Notes: generated from the letters alone by a model not told the origin. A stretch of 64,000 bases of DNA from Escarpia spicata (GCA_963995525.1 OZ023207.1:28985373-29049372); one strand, 5' to 3'; numbered from the stretch's first letter, positions 1-10,455 are shown. A program made the numbers and translations.

Positions 1-519
1 TGAAGCTTGATATTCTGAATATTTTATCTTGGTGTATATTAATGTATGTGATGTCCAGTAAAAATATCATATTAAGTCTTAACGGGAAAAAAACAATAAT
101 GTTGCATAATTTCGTTGACATACACATATTATAGCACATACAGGGTGTTTATCACCTCTCGGGGTATCTTCAACCTTTGGGAATCAGACCATTTGCATAT
201 TTCCCCTCCAGAAAATAAAAACATATATACCCAAATCATAACGGTTTTTCATACGTGTTATCATTACAATGACACCAAATAGGTTGTAAATACAGTATAA
301 TAAAACAAAATAACTTCATAATATTTAAATGTCAGTGTAAATCAGAATCGGCCGCCTCAACATCAAAACGCACAGATACTGTACGTTCACAAGTTACAGA
401 GCTGCTTAATGGGACTTAGGTCTTAGGTCGGGTACTCCAAACAGCCCAATCTTGGGGTAAAACAGCAGTTTGTTGTGTTTGTGCACATGCGTTGTGGGTT
501 GCTTAAATTAATAAATTAT
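1..519. other. Unassigned AT-rich sequence
   Basis: No reading frame, RNA gene or repeat is recognised here. The last part borders the 3' end of the minus-strand LINE remnant G and may include its 3' untranslated sequence. Confidence 0.4.
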
Positions 520-1200
520 TTAAAGGCAGTTAAGGTGATCGGGTGTGCTGAATGGAAGGTTCATGATGACTCTTTGAAAAGCAATGGGGCTTTCTATTTC
601 GGTGGTTTGTGTTGGGATCATGTTCCATATACGGATTGCTCTGGGGTAGAAGGGGAAAACAGCTGCATTAATGCGGCACCTAGGGGCTACATAGAGGCCA
701 CTGTTTATCGTTAGAAGGCCTGGCTGAAGGTTGATCTTGATAATGTTATTTAAAATATTTTTTTATATAAAATGTATGGCTTGTTTGATAATGCGTTGTC
801 GTTCAAGAGTTGGCCATCCAAGGATGGTTACTAGGTCTGCTGAGTTGGTTTGGCGTCTATGATCATTTTGAACAAATCTGGCAGTATAGTGTTGTATTTT
901 TTCAAGGTGCTTAATTTGGGTGGCAGTGTGTGGGTCCAAGTGGGAGATGCATAGTCGAGTTTTGACCGGATTAACATGTTATAAGCTATTTCTTTGACTT
1001 ACTTTAGATTTGCATGGGCCGAGGGTTCTTTTAATCATGCCTAGGACTTTTGAGGATTTGGAAAGTATGTCGGTGATGTGACTTGCCCAGGTTAATTTTA
1101 AATCTAATTTTACTCTGATATACTGATGGCTGGACACTGTAGAGAGTGGCATGCCGAAGAGTGAATATGAATGTAGTCTGGGTTTAGTTTTGTTTGTCAT
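520..1200 (-). pseudogene. C-terminal domain of LINE G ORF2
   Basis: After the RT core, the minus strand encodes a block around 1050-1110 (KLTWASHITDILSKSSKVLG), then a segment near 900-930 resembling LDYASPTWDPHTATQIK, and a tail ending PRAIRIWNMIPTQTTE. These are the usual 'thumb' and C-terminal motifs of this LINE group. At least one frameshift and several stops separate the pieces. The plus-strand frame at 475-714 is only the antisense shadow of this domain. Confidence 0.7.
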
Positions 1201-1268
1201 TGGGAGGTGGACATATTTAGAAATGTTAAATTCAATTTGCCATTTGTCAGACCATGTTTGGAGTTGGA

Positions 1269-1601
1269 TCAGATCAGTTTGAAGTATGTCATGGTCGGTT
1301 TCAGAGGTGATTTTATGATATATAATGCTGACGTCTGGGCAAAGATGCGTATATGAGATTGAATGTTTCCGTTTATGTTATTTATGTAGAGTAGGAAGAG
1401 GACTGGTCGTAGGAGTGAGCCCTGTGGAACCCCAGATGTAACATCTGTTGTGTCCGACAGAACTCCATTTATTGAGACTCTCTGTGTGTTTCCAGTTATT
1501 CCGTAGGAGGCTAGTTTGGATAGGAGGCATTTGTGGGGGATTTTGTTAAAAATCATGGCAAAATCAAGCAGGGTTGCATCTATTTGTGTCTTGTTGTCCA
1601 T
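1269..1601 (-). pseudogene. Reverse transcriptase core of LINE G, degraded
   Basis: The minus-strand frame shows RT blocks in order: LLDFAMIFNKIPHKCLLSKL (normally DFSKAFDKVPH), SGVPQGSLLRPVLFLLYIN, and a decayed active-site block IRIFAQTSALY where families have FADD. Both aspartates of the catalytic pair are lost, so the enzyme would be dead even if expressed. Upstream coding sequence continues into the 119-bp triplication. Identification rests on the SGVPQGS block, which is diagnostic of non-LTR RT. Confidence 0.85.
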
Positions 1602-1946
1602 AGCAGTAACCCAGTCATGGAATGTCTCAATGAGTTGAGATTCACAAGACAGTTCTGACTGGAATCCGTGTTGAAAGTGGAGGATGATGTTGTGTTTGTT
1701 CAGATGTTCTTGTTGTCCATAACAGTCACCCAGTCATGGAATGTCTCAATGAGTTGAGATTCACAAGACAGTTCTGACTGGAATCCGTGTTGAAAGTGGA
1801 GGATGATGTTGTGTTTGTTCAGATGTTCTTGTTGTCCATAACAGTCACCCAGTCATGGAATGTCTCGATGAGTTGAGATTCACAAGACAGTTCTGACTGG
1901 AATCCGTGTTGAAAGTGGATGATGATGTTGTGTTTGTTCAGGTGTT
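1590..1946. repeat. 119-bp tandem triplication inside LINE G
   Basis: Three nearly identical units start at 1590, 1709 and 1828, a constant 119-bp step. Only a few substitutions separate them. On the minus strand each unit encodes the RT finger segment that resembles LNKHNIILHFQHGFQSELS, so the duplication lies within former coding sequence. Because 119 is not a multiple of three, each extra copy shifts the frame. Confidence 0.93.
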
Positions 1947-2679
1947 TCCACATTTTACTTAGTATGATGTGTTCCATGACTTTACAGAGGATGCATGTTA
2001 GGGTGATATTGGTCTGTAGTTTGCAGGGTCAGATTTGTTGTTGTTGTGTGTATTGGAGTTAATAGTGCTTGGAGCCAGTTGTCCGGGAGTTTGCATGTGT
2101 TGTATGACTGTTGGAAGATGTGTGTGATAATGGAGAGTTATTTCCTCTACAGTGTTTTTAAGAACTATTGCTGGGTGTTCATCTGGACCAGTAGCTTTGT
2201 TCTGGTTTAGATTTTTCAGTTGCTTGATTACTCAAGCTATCCCGATTTCAATAGTGGGCATTTTAGTGTAAGATGAAGGTGTTTGTTGGGTGATAGGGAA
2301 TATTTCTTGGGTGAACGTGGAACTATATTAGTTGTTCTGTGCATTTGCTTCGTTATGATCATTGATGATCGTTTGTTTACTTGCAGTGTGCGAATGTCAA
2401 TGTTTACTTGTTTGTTTGTTTGTTTTGATGAATGACCAAAATTGTTTAGGGTTTGTTTTTAAGCTGTCTCCAATGTTGTTGTTTACGCAAGATTTGGCTG
2501 CAGCCTTAGTGGCATGCTTTCTGAGTTCTTTTAACTGTTCCCAGTCGCTATTAAGTCCAGATTGTTTTACTTTTTTTTGTGGCTTTTGATGCGTTTTCGT
2601 TGCATTCTTATTATTTTCCGTGTTATCCAGGGGAGGTGGGTTTTTACTTTGGTGATGCGACTAGGGATGGTATTGTTGA

Positions 2680-2952
2680 TCAGTGTGGTAGGTTGTGTCC
2701 GAAAAAAAGATCCAGTTTCCAGTTTGTGTTAATGTCTCGTGAACTGGGGTCCATCTCAAAGTATTCTGTTGTTAATTGGGTTATGCCGTCTTTGAGTTTG
2801 CTCCAGTCTGAGGATTTATATTGAAATACTTTGTGTGGTGGCTTCCTGTTATGAACTGGGTTTAGGATGACACTGAAGGATACGGCTTCATGATCACTCA
2901 TGCCGGAAATGGTTTCCTTGTATGTGTTGGGAGGATATACGGTTGTTGACAT
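2680..2952 (-). pseudogene. Endonuclease C-terminus of LINE G
   Basis: This open minus-strand stretch of 90 codons carries the SDHEAVSF box, the last catalytic block of APE-type LINE endonucleases (Asp-His pair). It continues into the lysine-rich linker that normally precedes the RT. The earlier endonuclease blocks (N, E, GDFN) are absent because the copy is truncated upstream. The frame closes at a stop within the linker, so it cannot make a working ORF2 protein. Confidence 0.7.
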
Positions 2953-3019
2953 TTTAACACATTCCTTGCTGAACAGTTTGCACTATTGGGTGCAATAGAG
3001 CGATTCAGCTGAACGACAC

Positions 3020-3156
3020 GATAACCATACGACATGCATTTTGGCACATACCCATATGACATGCATTTTGGCACATAATCATACGACATGTATTTTGGCA
3101 CATAACCATACGACATACATTTTGGCACATAACCATACGACATGCATTTTTGCACA
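3020..3156. repeat. 27-bp minisatellite (about 5 units)
   Basis: The unit is about 27 bp and contains the core gacatgcattttggcacat. Five units follow each other with few changes. Being a multiple of three it gives a repetitive minus-strand translation (CMSYGYVPK), which is not evidence of a gene. It directly abuts a second fragment of the LINE G C-terminus. Confidence 0.9.
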
Positions 3157-3265
3157 CAGGAACTACATAGGGGCCACGGTTTCCTGACTGTGTTAGAAGG
3201 CCTGGCGGGGGGTTGATCTTGATAATGTTATTGAAAAACTATTTTAATGTCATGGCTTGTTTGAT
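3157..3265 (-). mobile_element. Second fragment of the LINE G family
   Basis: About 105 bp repeat the sequence found at roughly 685-795: the shared string agaaggcctgg, then gttgatcttgataatgtta, then atggcttgtttgataatg. It is a second, independent piece of the same LINE C-terminal region, bordered on the left by the 27-bp minisatellite. Confidence 0.75.
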
Positions 3266-3391
3266 AATGAATGACACAATGCTTCAAAACCTAACCGGAA
3301 ATGCCATCAGAACAAGGATTGTTCCTCACTGGAATACTCTCAACACATATTTTCTTCAATTTCTAGTTTACCATCTGTCTTGGTTAAACTC
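3266..3391. other. Unassigned spacer
   Basis: Short unassigned sequence between the LINE G fragment and the ~320-bp tandem duplications. A short plus-strand frame across it has no recognisable domain. Confidence 0.3.
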
Positions 3392-4113
3392 AAAATATCG
3401 TCAATGACAAAACGAAAATGTATGTCAAAAAGAGAAAGAATTCACTGCAAATACCCGTCACTCCAAATATCCGTCATTTTTACCCCCAAGGGTGATAAGC
3501 GACTGGAATTCTGTCCATTTTGATGCATGTCACTTATAGTCTTAATGCCTTTCCAGACTCATATAACATGATTTAAACTTCAGTTAAATTTGGTATAACT
3601 CTCTCTTGCTTTCCTAATTTCTGCCTGAAAATAAGCCTTTTTCTTGTTATTCAATATTTGTTGAGTTCTTTAGAAACCCAAGGTGTATTGTTTGGGAACA
3701 CTTTGCACTTCTTCACATGTAAAATATCGTCAATAACAGCACGAAGATCGTGTATGTCAAAAAGAGAGTAGATAGAAATCACATCCACCACAAATACCCG
3801 TCATCTTTACCCCCAAAGGTAAAAGCAACTGGAATTTTGTCCATTTTGATGCATGTCACTCTTAGTCTTAATGCTTTTCCAGACTCGTATAACATGATTT
3901 AAACTTCAGTTCTATTTTGTATTACTCTCTCTTGCTTTCTGCCTGAAAATAAGCCCTTTTCTTTTTATTTAATATGTGTACAGTTGTTTACAAACCCAAG
4001 GTGTATTGACTGGAAACACTTTGCACTTCTTCTCATGTAAATTATCGTCAATGACAGAAAGAAAATCGTGTATGTCAAAAAGAGAGTAGAAAGAAATCAC
4101 ATCCACCACAAAT
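3392..4113 (-). repeat. ~320-bp tandem duplication of a LINE linker region
   Basis: Units start near 3392, 3721 and 4039 (steps of 329 and 318 bp); the third is partial. Each repeats blocks such as tttgatgcatgtcac, cctgaaaataagcc and aacccaaggtgtattg. On the minus strand the unit contains KVFPNNTPWVSKEL, like the FPNNKPW block between endonuclease and RT in several CR1/Rex-like LINEs. Stops interrupt the frame. The tandem structure is directly seen; the LINE origin is an inference from that block. Confidence 0.75.
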
Positions 4114-5446
4114 ACATGTAACTGGTCACAACATCGGTAAGTTCATCAAGACTACGACAGGAATATCACGTAAAACAGTGTCAACACAGAAATAAATAAG
4201 TGTTTAATCCAGCATGAATTAAATACATTTTACTCACGGCACTGAGACATAAACATTGGCCAGACACATCTTGACAATGTCACCATTGATGTTGCCTCTC
4301 CGCTAAGCTGGATACAGCTATCCCTTGGGGAATACAACAGAGGGGGTCGCAGTCAGGAATGTAACTGGTCACAACATTGGTAAGTTCTTCCCGACTACGA
4401 CAGGAATATCACGTAAAACAGTGTCAACACAGAAATAAATGTAACTGGTCACAACATCGGTAAGTTCATCCAGATTACAACAGGAATATCACATAAAACA
4501 GTGTCAACACAGAACTAAATGTAACTAGTCACAACATCGGTAAGTTCAGCCAGACTACGACAGGAATCTCATGTGAAACAGTGTCAACACATAAATAAAT
4601 GTAACTGGTCACAACATCGGTAAGTTCATCCAGACTACGACAGGAATCTCATGTAAAACAGTGTCAACACAGAAATAAATGTAAGTGGTCACAACATCGG
4701 TAAGTTCATCCAGACTACGACAGGAATCATTAAAACAACAGTTAGTACATAGTTAAAACAACCGTGTAGTCTACCTGTGCTGTCTTCATTTCACACCTTT
4801 CGCCACGTTTGTATGGTCTTGTTTCCTATTCTCATAAAGATCTATCTCAACGCATGCCACTATAGTAATGGTTGATCTCAATGTACAAGACTTGTAGATA
4901 TTCATCAATGAGGTTGTTATATGGAGGGTGGGGAGTGAAATATCTCAAGGCATGCCAATATAGTAATGGTTGATCTCAATGTACAAGACTTGTAGATATT
5001 CATCAATGAGGTTGTTATATGGAGGGTGGGGAGTGAAATATCTCAAGGCATGCCAGTATAGTATTGGTTGATCTCAATGTACAAGACTTGGAGATATTCA
5101 TCAATGAGGTTGTTATATGGAGGGTGGGGAGTGAAATATATCAAGGCATGCCAGTATAATAATGGTTGATCTCAATGTACAAGACTTGTAGATATTCATC
5201 AATGAGGTTGTTATACGGAAAGTGGCGAGTGAAATATATTACATCCTATAACTACAGTATAGATGAGGCGAGGAGTAGTGAATAAAATAAGTGTTTAATC
5301 CAGCATGAATTAAATACATTTTACTCACAGCACTGAGACATAAACATTGGCCAGACACATCTGGACAATGTCACCATTGGTGTTGCCTCTGTGCTAAGCT
5401 GGATACAGCTATCCCTTGGGGAATACAACAGAGGGGGTCGCAGTCA
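4114..5446. repeat. Composite repeat, copy 1 (head, 80-bp array, spacer, 98-bp array, second head)
   Basis: The order is: a partial 80-bp unit (4114-4195), a ~160-bp head block (about 4190-4355), an 80-bp array with units at 4361, 4441, 4521, 4601 and 4681, and a ~110-bp spacer. A 98-bp array follows with anchors at 4871, 4969, 5067 and 5165, then a 50-bp lead block (from 5241) and a second head (to 5446). The same order recurs at 23822-25442. No coding potential is recognised. The architecture recalls non-autonomous elements with internal tandem cores, such as the pearl elements of bivalves; that comparison is an analogy. Confidence 0.88.
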
Positions 5447-6199
5447 AATCGCAGAGAGCCTATATCCTAATAAGGGAATATCCCACTCTGGTAACCAGGC
5501 AGTGACCAGGCAGTAGCCAATCACTGCCCAGTATCTGAACTGGGGAAACTCAGTCTAAATTCCTCTGTCATAGAGAAAGTTTGTTTGGTCTCTGCTGCCC
5601 GTTGTCTGTTGTTTATTACATTTCGCTGGCATTTTCTCTTGATTTTTGTAAGCATATACAACAGCCGAACGACATTGGCGCTTGGCGACCTTGTTTGGCG
5701 ATTTGTTTTTGCCGATAGACATCCGCAAGCGACCGCGGCGCTCTTCTCGCAGTCCTTTGGCTTTGTCTCGTTTGCTCGACGCTCTGTCTTTTCGGCCACG
5801 AAAACGGGTGTGACGTTGGGTGCTCGATTTTAGACGGTGAGTCAACAGTCTTAACTTGAATTTAGGCTGTAATGCATTTATTCAGCGTTTTATGCGGTAT
5901 TCGCCGACATACACCGATACAGGCGAACGTACTGTACTGCGTTTTGTAGTTTGCAACGCCATTACGTCGTCAATCATGCGAATCATGGGATTCATGGATT
6001 CATAACCGATTGCATGTTTACAACCAGTTCATAATTTGTCGGTTGTTGGAATGCCTGCATTTTGATATTGCCTTGTGTGCGAATAATTACTATTTTGTAC
6101 GTTTGCTAAATTCACTTGCGCTACTTGGCGACTGTGCGATTGTATACGGTTGTTTTTCGAAGCTGAGATAAAAGATTAAAGAAGCGGATCGCAGGTTGT
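5447..6199 (+). promoter_or_regulatory. Probable 5' untranslated/promoter region of LINE A
   Basis: This stretch is GC- and CpG-richer than its neighbours. It directly precedes ORF1 of LINE A and has no convincing frame of its own. CR1-like LINEs normally have an internal promoter in a 5'UTR of this size. The left boundary is not precise: it is taken as the end of the composite repeat, and I could not identify a target-site duplication. Confidence 0.5.
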
Positions 6200-7276
6200 A
6201 TGGTAGTTGTTTTAGCCAGGCTTTTTGTTGGTTGCCCTGTCCCGTATTATGCTACATGGAAAAACACCAAAAAAAACAGTGCTAGTGCAAAGAGCAAGCA
6301 ACACAAAAATTCGTCCCGATCGACGGCACCGGATCACAAGAAACATGGCCGCAACCGCGGGAGATCCGAAAGCAAAGCTGGAAGAAATAACGTAGAATCT
6401 CCGGTAAGGCAAGATGATGATATAGTCGTGGGTACCAATAGCACGATCAATACTAATGAACATGTCACAGATACAGATGACAATTATTTAACTTGCGGGA
6501 AAGTTGTTACACAGGTGAACAACGGAGCCGAGTGTCAGTGGTGCAGCCGGTGGGAGCACAGTGTATGCGCAGGGCTAAACGCAACTGAATACAATATATT
6601 ATCCGGATCGTCACCCAAAATAATGTTTTTCTGTACCAAATGCCAACCTAAAGTGAACATGACTTTGAGATTCTTTAATGATGTGCGGGAAAAGCAGAAC
6701 AAATTTGAGACGAGGCTGAAAGTAGTAGAACACAAGCTGGAAGTGGTAGAAGAAAATGTGGAAGCCAAGATGGACGTCACCTGCTATGCACTAGAGGCGA
6801 GAGAAGATGAAAAGCTTTCTGAACTTGCATCCAGTGTTGAGGACAGAATCAAACCACTGAGTGAGTTGACCCAAAGTAGTATTGAGGCAGCAGTAGAAAA
6901 CTACATGGGAGAAGAAAACGACAAAGCAAAAAGGCGTCTTAATGTGATAGTTCACAACATACCAGAACCAACATCGGACGAAGGACAAGAACGGAAACAA
7001 CACGACATGCATCACGTGAAGTCTATCTTCGAACAGTACCTGGGGGAGATGGTGGATATCAAGCGTGCAGTAAGACTGGGCAAGAAAGGAACACGACCAA
7101 GGCTGCTGATGGTGCAGGCAGGAAACGAGCAGGAAAAAGCATCCATCATGAAAAACTGTACTAAACTCCTGAGTGAAAACAACCCCAACAACATCAGGAA
7201 AGTGTACATCACACCTGACATGACCCCAAAGGAGAGAGAGAGAGAAAGACAAGGCTCTCCGGGCAGAACTAACTGA
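6200..7276 (+). pseudogene. ORF1 protein of LINE A (PHD-like finger plus RRM-like domain), frameshifted
   Basis: ORF1 proteins of CR1-like LINEs bind the element RNA. The N-terminus to about residue 90 is basic and low-complexity. Residues 99-148 form a PHD-like zinc finger (C99, C112, C115, H120, C123, C145, C148), but the fourth ligand expected near 102 is Val. Residues about 160-200 are charged and heptad-like, a probable coiled coil. Residues 245-345 (RRLNVIVHNIPE ... DIKRAVRLGK ... VYITPDMTPKERE) match the RRM-like core and the region after it. A run of GA near 7232-7243 shifts the frame, giving an artificial end. The original frame continues about 45 more codons to a stop near 7405, next to ORF2. 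The true start could be an internal Met or upstream; 6200 is the first in-frame Met. Confidence 0.8.
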
Positions 7277-7368
7277 AAAAAACACTGAATCCGGGGAAAA
7301 CAGGTATATGATACAAAACGAGAAAATAGTGCAGAGGAGGGTGCGCACTCAAGAAACCCTCCAAGCCA

Positions 7369-8145
7369 GTGAGCCACCCAAACCTGACAACGAACAGTGT
7401 AAATAATCAAGCACAAGCACAATGTTTCATGTTTAAGTGTTATCAAGCAAATGCACAAAGCATAAAAAACAAGTTCCACGAGTTCCAAGCACAAATTCAG
7501 AGTTGTGAACCGAAAATCATAGGAATCACGGAAACATGGTGCAATCCAGATATAGGTGACTGTGAGATAAACCTGGACGCCTACAATATGTTCAGAAATG
7601 ACAGAAGGGAATCTAGTGGTGGCGGAGTACTAATGTATATACACAAAGACCTACCAGCTATGCCCTGCCAAGAAATGAACGACCTGGAAATAGAAGACTC
7701 AATGTGGGTGTCAGTTAAGCTAAACGACAAAGACCAGCTGTTAGCAGGAATTGTGTACAGGACACAGAAGTCAACTGACGAGAACAACACCAGAATAATA
7801 GATGCAATAAAACATTTGCAAGAAATGCATGGATACTCACACATTCTGTTGATGGGAGACTTCAATTTTCCAGAAATTAAATGGGAAGACCACATGGTGA
7901 GTGGGAGTGAATACTCCACAGCAGCCAAGTTTTTTGATGCAACGCATGACGCCTACCCGACTCAACACATTATCAAACCGACCAGACAGAGACCGGGCCA
8001 ACAACCTTCTACACTTGATCTGGTGTTTTCGAATGAACAATATATGGTTGACAATGTCACTCATCCACCACCACTGGGGTGTAGCGACCATGAGTCCTTA
8101 CTGTGGACCTACATATGCTATGCAGAAGCACCAGCCAACAACTAA
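7369..8145 (+). pseudogene. APE-type endonuclease domain of LINE A ORF2
   Basis: This 258-codon frame is the nicking endonuclease that opens target DNA for target-primed reverse transcription. Catalytic blocks are all present: N28 in QANAQSIKNK, E55 in GITETW, D164 and N166 in GDFNFPEIKW, D217 in STLDLVFSN, and D240-H241 in CSDHES. The domain itself therefore looks intact. The frame is lost shortly after residue 245 and continues in another frame at 8103. Its first Met overlaps the end of the original ORF1 frame, a common arrangement in these LINEs. Confidence 0.88.
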
Positions 8146-8760
8146 GCGGATCGAGAAACTACCCCAAAGGCAACTATGAAGCAATCAATGAATCCCTGAG
8201 CAAGACTGACTGGGAGAGCAAGTTTCAGGGAAACAGTGTAAACACTAATTGGGCTAAACTCAAGAAGGAGATCTCAAAGGCAGTGAGAGAAAATGTCCCT
8301 CTCAGGAAACCGCAAGATGGCTAACAAACCTCCATGGTGGAGTAAACAAATGCTAAGAACAGTGAAGATAAAGTATGACTTATACAAACGCTACAAAAGT
8401 TCGGGGCTGGACAGAGACTATACTGCATATGTCAAACAGAGAAATCAGACAAACGCCAAAATTAGACAGGCACAGAAAGACTACGAGGAGAAATTAATCA
8501 ACAATTTCAAGAAGGAACCAAAGAAATTCTACGGTTACCTGAGATCAAAACGGAAGGTAAAGGTAAAAGTAAGCCAGCTGGAGAAAGAAGACGGCAGAAT
8601 AACAGAAAATTACCAGGAAAAAGCAAATGTACTGGGTGACTTTTTCAAGTCAGTGTTTGTAAATGAGGATAAGTCTGCCATCCCAGAATTTCATCAAAAA
8701 ACAAACGAGTTTGTAGCCGACATCATATTTACAGAAGAGACTGTACGCAAGAAACTACAA
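8103..8760 (+). pseudogene. Linker and N-terminal RT region of LINE A ORF2, two frames
   Basis: The ORF2 linker continues in one frame to about 8320 (GNYEAINESLSKTDWESKF), then in another from about 8300 (PPWWSKQ, KEPKKFYGYLRSKRK, IIFTEETVRKKLQ). PPWW and FYxYxRSK are conserved linker blocks between endonuclease and RT in CR1-like LINEs. Coding homology stops abruptly at about 8760, where sequence of another LINE begins. The frameshifts at ~8140 and ~8310 are single-site changes. Confidence 0.8.
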
Positions 8761-9360
8761 TATATCCATATAATATCATGCATGGGCAAGCCCAGGCCTA
8801 CCTTATAGACCTACTTACATTAAACAGTACTGTACATGATCATCACACCCGCGGCTGCACAAACATTCGTGTTCACAAGTACAACCTGGCCATAGGCCAG
8901 CGCACATTTGCTTATAGGGGTGCGAAACCATGGGACGCTATCCCGGAATCTATACAGCATGCCAATAGAGTAGATACCTTTAAAACAGTCTTTTTAAAAT
9001 TTCTCAAGAAGGATGTATACAATTGTTTGCACTTTTCAATTGATATGTCTGAATGAGTTTTTATTTTAAATGATGAATCTGATCTTATTGACTATTATTA
9101 TTGAATTTAATCTTTCTAGAATTGGTAAATGTATTCATGATGTTGTTTTATTTGTAGTGTAATATTAATCATTTATTATAAAATTTATTTTCATTTATTT
9201 TATTTACTATATTATTTTTATTTTTATTGTTGTGAATTGTACATTTTATAAAAGCTGTGTAAATGTTGATGTAAGAATGTAGTGTGAGATGGCCCATTGA
9301 AAATCACGATATAACGTGACATGGTCACTATCATTAAATAAACCTTTTACTACTAGTACT
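8761..9360 (+). mobile_element. LINE H 3' fragment nested in LINE A
   Basis: The fragment begins with the C-terminal end of a different LINE ORF2 (frame 8778-9056, with the motif GQRTFAYRGAKPWDAIPESI). It continues through an AT-rich 3'UTR of about 300 bp with a polyadenylation signal AATAAA at 9337-9342, and ends at ttactactagtactagt. It is strongly 5' truncated, as is usual for LINE insertions. LINE A resumes immediately after with about 190 codons of its RT missing, so this is an insertion combined with a deletion or a template switch. Confidence 0.82.
8778..9056 (+). pseudogene. ORF2 C-terminus of LINE H
   Basis: The 92-codon frame holds only the end of a LINE ORF2: a basic stretch, then GQRTFAYRGAKPWDAIP and a final Phe/Leu-rich helix ending in a stop at 9054-9056. 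The pattern YR(G/A)AKxWDxIP matches the last conserved block of many Jockey/CR1-type ORF2 proteins. RT and endonuclease are absent, so it is non-functional. Confidence 0.7.
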
Positions 9361-10440
9361 AGTTCCTCACTACAGACTGGTAAAGAAGCTAGAAGCTTAC
9401 GGCATCCAAGGCAAAGTGGTTCGATGGCTGAAAACGTTCCTGACTAATAGAACTCAGCAAGTAGTAACGAACGGATCTAAGTCAGAGTGGGCCCCCGTCA
9501 TCAGTGGAGTTCCCCAGGGATCTGTCATAGGACCGCTTCTTTTTATGCTCTACGTGAATGACATCCCAGACCTGGTCCACTGCAGCATTAAGATGTTTGC
9601 CGATGACACGAAGCTATACGCAACAATCCGTAACCAGGAAGACCAAAACCAACTGCAAACTGACATTGACACCCTCGAAGATTGGAGTAAAGAATGGTTG
9701 TTACAATTCAACCCCGATAAATGCAAGTTAATGAAAGTGGGGAAATCGCCACACAAAACGTACACTATGACACACAAGACTGGAGCCACAGTGAACCTCG
9801 AGATAACAAACGAAGAAAAGGACGTTGGGGTGTGGGTGACAACCAACCTAAAACCGACTGTGCAATGCCAGAAAGAAAGCCATGCAAGCTCTTGGCATGG
9901 TAAAGAGAAGTTTTAAGCACATGACCAAGAAATCATTTGTGACACTCTACCGGGCATATGTCCGTCCACACCTCGAATTTTTTGTACAAGCATGGTGCCC
10001 ATATATGGCAAAGGACATTGACATCCTCGAAAAGGTACAGCGAAGAGCAACCAAGCTGGTTACCAGCATAGCAAAGCTCACATACGAACAATGATTACAA
10101 CAACTGAAACTATATTCGTTGTATTACCGACGTCAGAGAGGCGACCTTATTGAAACGTACAAAATACTTAACGGAATCGACAAAGTCGAAGCTCGTCACT
10201 TCTTCCAGGAAAGGGACAGTACAGCAACACGAGGACACACGAGAAAGCTTTTCAAGCAAAGAACAAGACTGCTGGTCAGACAGAATTACTTCTCAGAGCC
10301 GTGGATCAGTGGAACAGGCTCCCATAACATGTGATAGATGCCAAGACCGTCACACAGTTTAAGGCCAGACTCGACAAGCACTGGAATAACCTTGGATATG
10401 GGCACAAACAAAGGCCAATGGCTTAAATCAGCCCATTAAC
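9361..10440 (+). pseudogene. C-terminal half of RT and thumb domain of LINE A ORF2
   Basis: Coding homology resumes with RLVKKLEAYGIQGK. The RT palm follows: SGVPQGSVIGPLLFMLYVND and FADDTKLY, with the catalytic Asp pair intact. A frameshift near 9880 moves the reading frame to MVKRSFKHMTKKSF and YVRPHLEFFVQAW. An in-frame TGA at 10092-10094 probably replaced CGA (CpG decay). The frame then continues YYRRQRGDLIETYKILNGID, with another frameshift near 10300. The protein end lies near 10425, followed by a short 3'UTR and the tgtaag tail. Confidence 0.85.
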
Positions 10441-10455
10441 CTGTAAGTGTAAGTG

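Larger units (their letters stand above)
520..2960 (-). mobile_element. LINE remnant G (non-LTR retrotransposon, minus strand)
   Basis: Read on the minus strand, this is the 3' two-thirds of a non-LTR retrotransposon ORF2. In order it shows the end of an APE-type endonuclease (SDHEAVSFSV near 2890), a linker, an RT core, and a C-terminal domain ending with a segment like RAIRIWNMIPTQTTE near 580-640. Frames are broken at many points. The element is truncated before the endonuclease catalytic N-terminus. Clade placement in the Jockey/CR1 supergroup is an inference from the SDH box and the C-terminal FxxRxxRxWN-like motif. Confidence 0.8.
5447..10455 (+). mobile_element. LINE A, near full-length CR1-like non-LTR retrotransposon
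   Basis: The element runs 5'UTR, ORF1 (PHD-like finger, coiled coil, RRM-like domain), ORF2 (APE endonuclease and RT) and 3'UTR. It ends in a short tandem tail, tgtaag tgtaag (10442-10453). It is dead: ORF1 has a frameshift in a GA run, and ORF2 has several frameshifts, a stop at 10092-10094, and loss of the N-terminal half of the RT where LINE H sits (8761-9360). The domain order and short tandem 3' tail fit the CR1/L2 group. Confidence 0.85.

Noticed and set aside
475..714. 79-codon plus-strand frame
   Set aside because: It is antisense to the C-terminal coding region of LINE G, whose minus-strand motifs explain the sequence better.
4190..5446. Head block of the composite repeat as a small RNA gene or tRNA-derived SINE
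   Set aside because: No A/B box pair at the expected spacing, no cloverleaf and no poly(A) tail could be seen.
5521..5845. Arg/Lys-rich 92-96-codon frames on both strands
   Set aside because: They lie in the GC-rich 5' region of LINE A, overlap one another on opposite strands and have no recognised motif.
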